Origin: Hyunsoonleella flava
GTDB taxonomy: Bacteria > Bacteroidota > Bacteroidia > Flavobacteriales > Flavobacteriaceae
Length of the DNA: 64,000 bases
Direction of reading: 5' to 3'
NCBI RefSeq assembly: GCF_004310325.1
Contig: NZ_SIRT01000005.1
Coordinates: 150,834 to 214,833, forward strand
In this document: one piece after another, positions 26,888-35,388 of the stretch
How the letters are laid out: every line of letters starts with the position of its first letter
How positions within the stretch are numbered: position 1 is the first letter of the stretch
Notes under the pieces: generated by a model
Databases searched by the model: none
The model's input: the letters and a program-made list of their open reading frames with translations, nothing else
What the model was told of the DNA's origin: nothing
Translations under genes and position numbers: made by a program

Positions 26888-27745
26888 ATGAATAAAATTT
26901 TAAATAATAAAATAAGTACTCGCCTAGTGGGCAGTATATTGTGTGGAGCCGTAGTTTTTTTAATTGCAAGTTGCGACCCTGATGAAACACAAAAAGTAAC
27001 CAATTTCAATACAATTGTGTTAGCCGAGGAATTCGATGAGGATGGCGCGCCTAACCCTGCTATATGGACTTACGATATAGGAAGAGGTGATAATGGATGG
27101 GGAAATAACGAGCTACAGTATTATACTGATAGACCTGAGAATGTAATTGTAGAAGATGGCATGCTTAAAATCACAGCCATAAAAGAAGATTTTGAAGGCG
27201 CAGGCTATACCTCTGCAAGACTCTTAACACAAGGGTTGTTTGAACAAAAATATGGACGATTTGAAACTAGAATGAAGCTGCCTTTTGGTAAAGGTATGTG
27301 GCCTGCATTCTGGCTATTGGGTGCTAATATTGATGACGTAAATTGGCCGTTTTGTGGTGAAATTGATGTTATGGAAAATGCAGGTTCTAAACCTACAAAG
27401 GTGAGTGGCGCTGTTCATGGTCCAGGATATTCAGGCGGAAACCCCATATTAAAAGAATATGAATTTGAGGAAACTCGTGTAGATACAGAATTTCATATTT
27501 ATGGGATTGAATGGGGCCCGCAATACATCAATTATTACGTAGATGATGCTTTGTATTTCCAAATAACACCAGAAAGCTTAGAGGAAGAAGAGGTACAAGA
27601 ATTTAATTGGGTGTTTGATAATGGTCCGTTTTTCATGCTAATCAATTTGGCTGTAGGTGGTAATTTTGATGGAAACCCAAATGAAGACACCGTGTTTCCT
27701 CAAACCATGTATGTTGACTACGTGAGGGTTTACGCCGCAGAATAA
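26888..27745 (+). CDS. GH16 endo-beta-1,3-glucanase (laminarinase-like) lipoprotein
   Basis: 285 residues from the ATG at 26888. A TTG nine bases upstream is in frame but less likely. A lipoprotein signal (VVFLIASC, lipid Cys29) followed by DPDE suggests the cell surface. The GH16 domain covers about 45-285: RGDNGWGNNELQYYTDRPENV is typical of bacterial laminarinases, and the catalytic motif reads GEIDVMENAG with nucleophile Glu158, assisting Asp160 and acid/base Glu163. WPAFWLLG and the closing MYVDYVRVYAAE are also standard. It cuts internal beta-1,3 (possibly 1,3-1,4) glucan bonds and feeds oligosaccharides to SusCD. Confidence 0.93.
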   Translation: MNKILNNKISTRLVGSILCGAVVFLIASCDPDETQKVTNFNTIVLAEEFDEDGAPNPAIWTYDIGRGDNGWGNNELQYYTDRPENVIVEDGMLKITAIKEDFEGAGYTSARLLTQGLFEQKYGRFETRMKLPFGKGMWPAFWLLGANIDDVNWPFCGEIDVMENAGSKPTKVSGAVHGPGYSGGNPILKEYEFEETRVDTEFHIYGIEWGPQYINYYVDDALYFQITPESLEEEEVQEFNWVFDNGPFFMLINLAVGGNFDGNPNEDTVFPQTMYVDYVRVYAAE

Positions 27746-27757
27746 ATAACTTTTTAC

Positions 27758-27798
27758 AAAAGGGTTAGCCTTTTAAGAACACAAGTGCTAACCCTTTT
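27758..27798 (+). terminator. 12-bp stem-loop between GH16 and phosphorylase genes
   Basis: AAAAGGGTTAGC (27758-27769) pairs perfectly with GCTAACCCTTTT (27787-27798) around a 17-nt loop. The terminal U residues are part of the stem, so termination may be partial. The phosphorylase gene starts 30 bp later with no clear promoter, so I read this as an attenuator or RNA-stability element within the operon. Confidence 0.5.
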
Positions 27799-27827
27799 AA
27801 GCTTTACGCAGATTATTTTACTAAATT

Positions 27828-30800
27828 ATGATTATTACTGAACCACATAATGTTTTAAATGAAACAAGGGGTATAAAAGGCGAATTGGTCACTTTTAACA
27901 ACGAAACTTATTACAAGATTTCAAATAGTGACGAAATGCGTCCGTTTTTCATGAGCATCGTAAGCGACTCTAACCATTGGATGTTTATATCAAGCAATGG
28001 CGGCTTAACGGCTGGTCGTAAAAACGCTGACTATTCATTGTTTCCTTACTATACTGATGACAAGATTACTGAAATGGCTGAAATTACAGGAAGTAAAGCC
28101 ATATTTCACGTTAACCAAAACGGAAAAACACGTCTTTGGGAGCCATTTTCTATCCGTCAAACGGGAATTTATAAAACACAAACCAATCTGTATAAAAACA
28201 GATATGGTAATAAAATAGTTTTTGAAGAAATTAATCTGGATTTAAAACTAACGTTCAGGTACGAATGGAATTCTAGCAACAAATTTGGGTTTGTAAAAAA
28301 ATCAACCTTAATCAATAATTCTGACACAAAAGTTGGGGTTTCAATGCTTGATGGCTTACAGAATATATTGCCCGCTAGCGTAACTGCAGATTTACAAAAC
28401 ACCAGAAGCAACTTGGTTGACGCCTATAAGAAAAGTGAATTACAAGAAGAAGTAGGCTTAGGCATTTATGCGTTAAGCTCAGTTATAGTAGACAAAGCAG
28501 AACCTAGTGAGGCTTTAAAGTCAAATATAGTTTGGTCATCTGGTTTACAAGACCCTACTTATTTAATATCCTCATTGCAATTAGATAGCTTTAGAAAAGG
28601 TAAATCGGTGTCTCAAGAGGTAGACATGAAGGCCGAAAAAGGTGCTTATTTTGCGGTGTCTAAAATCGAATTGGCAGAAGGAAGCGCTAAAAACTGGATG
28701 TTTGTCGCTAATGTAAATCAATCTATTACAGATGTGGTTCAAATTTCAGAAATTATTAAAAATGAATCTGATTTAGAAGGCTTGGTTCAAAACAATATTG
28801 ATTTTGGAACAAAAAATTTAATTGATTTAACAGCTGCTTCTGATGGGCTACAGCAAACAGAGGATCCCTTAACAAATATGAGGCACTTCTCGAATACGCT
28901 GTTCAATATTATGCGAGGCGGCATTTTTGATGACGGCTATACCATTGAGAAGTCAGATTTTTTAAAGTACATAGCCCATGCGAATCAGGATGTATTCAAA
29001 GAAAAACAAGCGGTTTTATACAGTTTAAGCGATAAATTTTCTTTAGATGCAATTCAAAAACTTGCAGAAAGAGATGATAACCAGGATTTTAAACGTTTAT
29101 GTTTTGAATACCTACCATTAAAATTCAGTAGAAGACATGGCGATCCAAGTAGGCCTTGGAATAAGTTCTCAATCAATACAAGAAGTGAAGTTGATGGGTC
29201 TAAAATTTTAGATTATGAAGGGAACTGGCGTGATATTTTTCAAAATTGGGAAGCCCTGGCACATTCTTACCCAGAGTACATTGAAGGAATGATTCATAAG
29301 TTTTTGAATGCCACAACTTTTGAGGGTTATAATCCATATCGAGTAACAAAAGACGGTTTTGACTGGGAAGTAATTGAAGAGCATGACCCATGGTCCTACA
29401 TTGGATATTGGGGCGATCATCAAATAATTTATTTGCTAAAATTTCTTGAATTTATTGAAGACCACTACCCTGGTACTTTGGAGAAACGCTTCAACCAAGA
29501 TGTATTCGTATATGCTAATGTGCCTTACGTTATCAAAAGCTATGAGGACACCCTAAAGAATCCAAAAGACACTATTGATTTTGACCATGAATTAGACCGA
29601 ACCATCCATAAACGAAGAGATGTTTTAGGTGCGGACGGTGCGTTACTATTGGATCAAAATGCAAACATCTATCACGTCAATTTTATTGAAAAAATATTGG
29701 CTACCCTACTTTCAAAAATTTCAAACTTTATTCCAGAAGGCGGTATTTGGCTAAATACGCAAAGACCAGAATGGAATGATGCAAACAACGCACTTGTGGG
29801 CAATGGCGTGTCTATGGTAACGCTTTATTACATCTATAGGTTCTTAAATTTCTTTGAAGGTTTAGTTACAAATACAGATACTAAATCGGTAAAAGTTTCC
29901 GAAGAATTAAATGTTTTCTTCAATCAAATTTCTGAGACCCTACAAAACAATGCAAATATTTTATCTGGAAACATTTCGGATAAAGACCGCAAAACGGTAC
30001 TTGATGGATTGGGTAAGGCAGGAAGTAAATACAGGGCTACAATTTATAAAAATGGATTTTCAAATTCGAAAACTGAAATAAGTTTAGTAGACATATCAAG
30101 CTTTATTGAGGTTACTAAATCGTATTTAGAGCACAGTATTGATGCCAATAAGCGCGACGATAATATGTATCACGCCTACAATTTAATGACGGTTGAAAAC
30201 GATAATGAAGTTTCCATTTCGTACTTATCTGAAATGCTGGAAGGACAAGTAGCAGCATTAAGTGCAGGTTATTTATCGCCTAACCAAGCATTGAACGTAT
30301 TGGATGGCTTGAAGAATAGTTCGTTATTCAGACCAGACCAATACAGCTATATTTTATATCCTAACAAGGAGTTACCTCGATTTGATAAAAAGAATAATAT
30401 TCCAGAGAGTAAAGTGGAGCAATCTGAATTACTTAAGCGATTGATTGCCGACGGAAACAGACAAGTTGTTGAAAAGGATGTAAACGGAGGTTATCATTTT
30501 AATGGTAATTTCAATAATGCAGATAGTTTAAAGGATGCACTATCTAGCTTAGATAATAATTATAAATCGTTAGTGAGTAGAGATGAAGAATTTTTGCTTC
30601 AAACGTTTGAAGATATTTTTGATCATAAGTCATTTACAGGACGTTCTGGAACCTTCTTTGGATACGAAGGTTTAGGGTCTATTTATTGGCATATGGTGTC
30701 TAAGTTATTATTAGCCGTTCAAGAAAATTGCTTGATGGCAGTTAATAACAATGAAGATGACACGATAATCGGACGACTTTTCGATCATTATTATGAGATT

Positions 30801-31274
30801 AACGCGGGCATCGGGGTACATAAATCGCCAGAGCTATATGGGGCTTTCCCGACAGACCCTTATTCGCATACACCAGCTACAAAAGGTGCGCAACAGCCAG
30901 GAATGACAGGTCAGGTGAAAGAAGATGTATTGAGCAGGTTTGGTGAATTGGGTATTTCAGTTGAAGCTGGTAAAATTATGTTCAAACCAAGCATGCTTCA
31001 AGAAAAGGAGTTTTTAAATGCTCCAAAAACATTCCGTTATATCGATGTGAATAAAACAGAGCAAGAGCTTTTACTGGATAAAGACATGCTGTGCTTTACA
31101 TATTGTCAAGTTCCCGTAGTTTATCAATTATCTGATACGGAAGGTTTGGAAGTTGTTTATAGTGATGGAAAACAAGTGAAATCTAATAGTAAAAGTTTGG
31201 ATGAAGCTATTTCAAAATCACTATTCGAAAGAACAGGCGATGTACAAAAGATTGTTGTTTTTATAAATAAGTAA
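27828..31274 (+). CDS. GH149-like beta-1,3-glucan phosphorylase
   Basis: 1148 residues without a signal peptide, hence cytoplasmic. The large size and sequence style fit inverting glycoside phosphorylases of clan GH-Q (GH94/GH149/GH161). The N-terminal beta-sandwich region includes WMFISSNGGLTAGRKNADYSLFPYYTDDKI, and an alpha/alpha-barrel follows. The motif RPEWNDANNALVGNG (Asp651) matches the position of the general acid in the WND motif of cellobiose phosphorylases. Length and the beta-1,3-glucan PUL favour GH149, with GH161 the alternative. It would split imported laminari-oligosaccharides with phosphate to give glucose 1-phosphate, saving ATP. It is not expected to have an exported partner. 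Confidence 0.65.
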   Translation: MIITEPHNVLNETRGIKGELVTFNNETYYKISNSDEMRPFFMSIVSDSNHWMFISSNGGLTAGRKNADYSLFPYYTDDKITEMAEITGSKAIFHVNQNGKTRLWEPFSIRQTGIYKTQTNLYKNRYGNKIVFEEINLDLKLTFRYEWNSSNKFGFVKKSTLINNSDTKVGVSMLDGLQNILPASVTADLQNTRSNLVDAYKKSELQEEVGLGIYALSSVIVDKAEPSEALKSNIVWSSGLQDPTYLISSLQLDSFRKGKSVSQEVDMKAEKGAYFAVSKIELAEGSAKNWMFVANVNQSITDVVQISEIIKNESDLEGLVQNNIDFGTKNLIDLTAASDGLQQTEDPLTNMRHFSNTLFNIMRGGIFDDGYTIEKSDFLKYIAHANQDVFKEKQAVLYSLSDKFSLDAIQKLAERDDNQDFKRLCFEYLPLKFSRRHGDPSRPWNKFSINTRSEVDGSKILDYEGNWRDIFQNWEALAHSYPEYIEGMIHKFLNATTFEGYNPYRVTKDGFDWEVIEEHDPWSYIGYWGDHQIIYLLKFLEFIEDHYPGTLEKRFNQDVFVYANVPYVIKSYEDTLKNPKDTIDFDHELDRTIHKRRDVLGADGALLLDQNANIYHVNFIEKILATLLSKISNFIPEGGIWLNTQRPEWNDANNALVGNGVSMVTLYYIYRFLNFFEGLVTNTDTKSVKVSEELNVFFNQISETLQNNANILSGNISDKDRKTVLDGLGKAGSKYRATIYKNGFSNSKTEISLVDISSFIEVTKSYLEHSIDANKRDDNMYHAYNLMTVENDNEVSISYLSEMLEGQVAALSAGYLSPNQALNVLDGLKNSSLFRPDQYSYILYPNKELPRFDKKNNIPESKVEQSELLKRLIADGNRQVVEKDVNGGYHFNGNFNNADSLKDALSSLDNNYKSLVSRDEEFLLQTFEDIFDHKSFTGRSGTFFGYEGLGSIYWHMVSKLLLAVQENCLMAVNNNEDDTIIGRLFDHYYEINAGIGVHKSPELYGAFPTDPYSHTPATKGAQQPGMTGQVKEDVLSRFGELGISVEAGKIMFKPSMLQEKEFLNAPKTFRYIDVNKTEQELLLDKDMLCFTYCQVPVVYQLSDTEGLEVVYSDGKQVKSNSKSLDEAISKSLFERTGDVQKIVVFINK

Positions 31275-31323
31275 AAACCAAATTCAAGTAAATCAAAATA
31301 GTATTTACTCAATATTTTTTTAA

Positions 31324-32538
31324 ATGCTAGAATCTAAGAAAAAGAGACATACACAAAAGCAGTTAACAGCCGCTGATATTCTAGGAAACCCTGATTACCT
31401 TGCTATTTCCTATGGAGGCTATCGTCACAAAACACGCGATATTCAGCCAACGGTTAGTGAGCTCAAAGATGATATGAAGCTATTATCAGCAATGGGCATC
31501 AAAATATTGCGGACTTATAATGTACAGCTACAACAGGCTTCCAATCTGTTAAAAGCCATTAGTGAATTAAAGCAGGAAGATTCATCCTTTGAAATGTATG
31601 TGATGTTAGGCGCATGGATTGACTGTAAAAATGCGTGGACTGACATGATGCCCAACCATGAAGTAGAAAGTGAGCAAAATGCAGGTGAAATTGATCGCGC
31701 AGTAGCTTTAGCGAAACAATACCCAGATATTGTAAAGATAATAGCTGTGGGTAATGAGGCTATGGTGCATTGGGCCACAAGTTATTTTGTGAGACCAACT
31801 GTTATTTTAAAATGGGTTAATCATTTACAAGAATTAAAGAAAAGCGGCGAGCTTCCAAACGATTTATGGATTACTAGTTCTGATGATTTTTCTTCTTGGG
31901 GAGGAGACTCTAATTATCATAATGAAGATTTGAACAACCTTATCAGGTCTGTAGATTACATTTCAATGCACACCTACCCTATGCATAACTCGCACTATAA
32001 TCCTGATTTTTGGATGGTTCCCGAGGAAGATGTAGAGCTATCAGACAAAGAAAAAATTGAATCTGCAATGCAACGCGCTTTGTTGTTTTGCCAGAACCAA
32101 TATGATAGTGTTGTAAATTATATGCGAAGTCTTGGCATTAATAAACCGGTACATATCGGTGAAACGGGATGGGCAACTATTTCTAATGAGCATTATGGCG
32201 CTGATGGGTCAAAAGCAGCTGATGAGTATAAATCGGGAAAATACTATCAACTTGTGAGAGAGTGGACTAACACTGAAGAAATATCATGTTTTTATTTTGA
32301 AGCATTTGACGAACCTTGGAAAGACGCAGAAAACCCACTAGGTTCTGAAAATCATTTTGGATTAATCAACTTAAAAGGTGAGGCTAAATACGGCATTTGG
32401 GATTCGGTAGACAAAGGTGTTTTTAAAGGGTTGACAAGAGATGGTATGTCTATTACAAAAACCTACAATGGCAAAGAAGAAGATTTGCTAGAGGATGTAC
32501 ATGTGCCGCCTAGGAAGGAAGAAACCGTAAACTATTAA
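31324..32538 (+). CDS. GH17-family beta-1,3-glucanase, cytoplasmic paralogue
   Basis: 404 residues with no signal peptide and a stop upstream of the ATG, so it is apparently cytoplasmic. The TIM barrel has GH17 motifs: acid/base Glu145 in IAVGNEAM and nucleophile Glu280 in HIGETGWA. The domain start LTAADILGNPDYLAISYGGYRH aligns with LTAKDILGNPNYLAMSYGGYRH in the next gene. The two are tandem paralogues, about 2 bp apart, one lacking and one having a lipoprotein signal. It likely hydrolyses or transglycosylates short beta-1,3-glucans. This ~400-residue bacterial subgroup differs from plant GH17 enzymes, so the exact specificity is open. Confidence 0.78.
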   Translation: MLESKKKRHTQKQLTAADILGNPDYLAISYGGYRHKTRDIQPTVSELKDDMKLLSAMGIKILRTYNVQLQQASNLLKAISELKQEDSSFEMYVMLGAWIDCKNAWTDMMPNHEVESEQNAGEIDRAVALAKQYPDIVKIIAVGNEAMVHWATSYFVRPTVILKWVNHLQELKKSGELPNDLWITSSDDFSSWGGDSNYHNEDLNNLIRSVDYISMHTYPMHNSHYNPDFWMVPEEDVELSDKEKIESAMQRALLFCQNQYDSVVNYMRSLGINKPVHIGETGWATISNEHYGADGSKAADEYKSGKYYQLVREWTNTEEISCFYFEAFDEPWKDAENPLGSENHFGLINLKGEAKYGIWDSVDKGVFKGLTRDGMSITKTYNGKEEDLLEDVHVPPRKEETVNY

Positions 32539-32540
32539 TT

Positions 32541-33848
32541 ATGAAAAAGTATGTATCGATCATAAAATCTTGTGTACTAATATTAATAATTGGAGCTATT
32601 TGGTCTTGCGGAAAGACTAAAAAAAATAATGATAATCCAGTGATTGATAAAAAGGAATTAACAGCAAAAGATATTTTAGGAAACCCTAACTATTTAGCTA
32701 TGTCTTATGGGGGTTATAGGCATGCAGATCATAGTATAGAACCAACCCATGAAGAGCTAAAGGAAGACATGAAAATATTACACGCCTTGGGTATTCGAAT
32801 GATTCGCACCTATAAAGTGCATTTACCCCAGGCTGAGAATCTATTAAAAGCAATTAGTGAGATAAAGCAAAAAGATTCAAGTTTTGAAATGTACGTGATG
32901 CTGGGTGCTTGGATAGATTGTAAAAATGCTTGGACAGATAAAGCACCAATTCATAATGAAGAAAGCGAAGCCAACAAACCACAGATGGAAAAAGCTGTGG
33001 CGTTGGCAAATCAATACCCCGATATTATAAAGGTTATTGCTGTTGGTAATGAAGCTATGGTGAAGTGGGCTGCCTCTTATTATGTGGAACCTTGGATTAT
33101 ACTTAAGTGGGTAAATTATCTACAAAACTTAAAGAAAGAAGGGAAACTATCAAAAGATGTATGGGTTACGAGCTCTGATAATTTCGCCTCATGGGGAGGC
33201 GGTGGCGAAGAGTACCATGTTGAAGATTTGAACAACCTGATTAAGGCCGTAGATTTTCTATCCGTACACACCTACCCTATGCACGATACACATTACCAAC
33301 CAGACTTTTGGTTAAATCAAGAAGGACTTGAAGGTAAGACAGATATGGAAAAAATAGAAATTTCCATGTTAAGGGCTAAGGAATATGCCATGACACAAAC
33401 CAGTAATGTGAAAAAATATATGGAAAGCCTTGGTGTTGATAAACCGATACATATTGGAGAAACAGGTTGGGCAAGTTTTTCTTCTGGGCATTATGGTACT
33501 AATGGTTCTAAAGCGTGTGATGAGTATAAAGAAGCATTGTATTATCAGCATATGAGAGATTGGACCAACGAAGCGGGCATGTCATGTTTTTATTTTGAAG
33601 GATTTGATGAGCCTTGGAAAGGCGGTCCAAATACTGGGAATTCTGAAAAGCATTTTGGATTATTTACTGTTGATGGAAAAGCAAAATATGTGCTTTGGGA
33701 TGAAGTGGACAAAGGCACATTTGAAGGTCTAACAAGAAACGGCAATCCAATAACAAAAACGTATGGTGGCGATAAAGAAGCCCTGATGAAGGATGTGGAA
33801 GTTCCTCCAACTCCTGAAGCGTGGCATGCAAGTCAAAACAACCATTAA
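32541..33848 (+). CDS. GH17-family beta-1,3-glucanase, lipoprotein paralogue
   Basis: 435 residues. A lipoprotein signal (IIGAIWSC, lipid Cys23) is followed by the basic tract GKTKKNN rather than acidic residues, which suggests retention in the periplasm. The GH17 barrel has acid/base Glu171 (IAVGNEAM) and nucleophile Glu307 (HIGETGWA). It is collinear with the preceding cytoplasmic paralogue through the whole catalytic domain, including FEMYVMLGAWIDCKNAWTD and FDEPWK. It probably trims beta-1,3-glucan oligosaccharides after SusCD import. The GH30 gene begins 16 bp after its stop. Confidence 0.8.
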   Translation: MKKYVSIIKSCVLILIIGAIWSCGKTKKNNDNPVIDKKELTAKDILGNPNYLAMSYGGYRHADHSIEPTHEELKEDMKILHALGIRMIRTYKVHLPQAENLLKAISEIKQKDSSFEMYVMLGAWIDCKNAWTDKAPIHNEESEANKPQMEKAVALANQYPDIIKVIAVGNEAMVKWAASYYVEPWIILKWVNYLQNLKKEGKLSKDVWVTSSDNFASWGGGGEEYHVEDLNNLIKAVDFLSVHTYPMHDTHYQPDFWLNQEGLEGKTDMEKIEISMLRAKEYAMTQTSNVKKYMESLGVDKPIHIGETGWASFSSGHYGTNGSKACDEYKEALYYQHMRDWTNEAGMSCFYFEGFDEPWKGGPNTGNSEKHFGLFTVDGKAKYVLWDEVDKGTFEGLTRNGNPITKTYGGDKEALMKDVEVPPTPEAWHASQNNH

Positions 33849-33864
33849 TAGAGAACTTATTGAG

Positions 33865-35370
33865 ATGAAGGCATTAAAAAACATATCACTTTTAATAGTA
33901 ATTGTGCTTATGATAAGTTGTAATAGTGAGGGCAAAAAACTTCTAGTTGAGGTTTATGAAACTTCAGAGGCTGGCAATAAACTGTCTAAAATAACAGAGT
34001 TTCAAAATTCAGGAGAAAAAGTATCACTTAAGTTAAAGCCTAACCAAACATTTCAAACTATTACAGGGTTTGGTGGTGCTTTTACAGAAGCGTCAGCATA
34101 CTTATTAAATAAGTTGAGCAAAGAGAATCGCAAAAAAATAATTGATGCCTATTTTAGTAAAGAAGGCGCGCATTACTCTTTAACAAGAACACACATGAAT
34201 TCTTGTGATTTCTCTGTTTCAAACTATTCATACACACCTGTTGAAGGCGATAAAAATTTAGAACACTTCTCAATAGAAGAGGATAAAGACGACTTAATCC
34301 CTTTTATCAAAGAGGCTATGGCGGCTTCTACCGATGGGTTTAAAATTTTTGGTTCTCCTTGGACAGCGGCACCTTGGATGAAAGATAACAACAAATGGGT
34401 TGGCGGTAAATTATTACCAGAATACTATGATACCTGGGCATTGTTTTTTTCAAAATATGCTGATGCCTACAAAGCAGAAGGCATTGATATTTGGGGTTTT
34501 ACTGTTGAAAACGAACCATTAGGAAATGGCAACAATTGGGAAAGCATGCATTACACTCCTGATGAAATGACCAATTTTGTTCAGAATTATTTAGGTCCCA
34601 AACTTGAAGCTGATGGAAAAGGATATCTTAAAATTTTAGGATACGATCAAAACAGGGAGCACCTCAAAGAATGGATAGATTCTCAATATAAAAATGAAGA
34701 AACATCTAAATATTTTGATGGTACAGCGATTCACTGGTATGCCAGTACATTCCATTATTTCCCTGAGGAATTACAATACGCGCATGATAAAGCACCAAAT
34801 AAACTCTTGATTCAATCTGAAGCATGTGTGGATGCTGAAACCCCCGTTTGGAAGGATGACGCATGGTATTGGAAAAAAGAAGCAACGGACTGGGGATTTG
34901 AGTGGGCACCAGAGAAAGACAAGCACATGCATCCAAAGTACGCCCCTGTAAATCGTTATGCAAGAGACATTATTGGCTGCTTAAATAATTGGGTAGATGG
35001 CTGGGTAGATTGGAACATGGTATTGGATACAAAAGGAGGCCCAAACTGGTTTAAAAACTGGTGTATTGCGCCTGTAATCGTCAATCCAGACACAGATGAG
35101 GTTTACTTCACCCCGCTTTACCACACTATGGCGCATTTTAGTAAATACATCAGGCCAGAGGCTAAAGTAATTGGTTTGGAAAACCCTGATGATAAGTTAA
35201 TGGCAACAGCGGCACAAAACCCTGATGGTTCAATCGCTGTTGTACTTTTTAATGAATTCAAAACCCCAAAAACCATAAGCCTATCACTTAATGAAAAGAA
35301 TGTAGAATTTTCAATAGATGCACAAGCTATTCAAACTATTGTAATTCCAAGCACAGCTAAAACTAACTAA
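33865..35370 (+). CDS. GH30 beta-glucanase lipoprotein (probable beta-1,6-glucan debranching)
   Basis: 501 residues from the ATG at 33865. A longer in-frame start at 33793 would overlap the previous gene and bury the signal peptide. The lipoprotein signal is LLIVIVLMISC (lipid Cys19), followed by NSEGKK, so probably periplasmic. The GH30 barrel opens with FQTITGFGGAFTEASAYLL. Acid/base is Glu217 in GFTVENEPLG and the nucleophile Glu319 in LLIQSEACVD. A small C-terminal beta-sandwich ends in VIPSTAK. GH30 members of subfamilies 1 and 3 hydrolyse beta-1,6-glucosyl bonds, which matches the side branches of laminarin. The subfamily is inferred from context. Confidence 0.88.
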   Translation: MKALKNISLLIVIVLMISCNSEGKKLLVEVYETSEAGNKLSKITEFQNSGEKVSLKLKPNQTFQTITGFGGAFTEASAYLLNKLSKENRKKIIDAYFSKEGAHYSLTRTHMNSCDFSVSNYSYTPVEGDKNLEHFSIEEDKDDLIPFIKEAMAASTDGFKIFGSPWTAAPWMKDNNKWVGGKLLPEYYDTWALFFSKYADAYKAEGIDIWGFTVENEPLGNGNNWESMHYTPDEMTNFVQNYLGPKLEADGKGYLKILGYDQNREHLKEWIDSQYKNEETSKYFDGTAIHWYASTFHYFPEELQYAHDKAPNKLLIQSEACVDAETPVWKDDAWYWKKEATDWGFEWAPEKDKHMHPKYAPVNRYARDIIGCLNNWVDGWVDWNMVLDTKGGPNWFKNWCIAPVIVNPDTDEVYFTPLYHTMAHFSKYIRPEAKVIGLENPDDKLMATAAQNPDGSIAVVLFNEFKTPKTISLSLNEKNVEFSIDAQAIQTIVIPSTAKTN

Positions 35371-35388
35371 CTAAAAAAGATTAAAATT

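Noticed and set aside
33793..33864. Longer start for the GH30 gene
   Set aside because: It overlaps the end of the GH17 gene and displaces the lipoprotein signal. The ATG at 33865 gives a proper lipobox.
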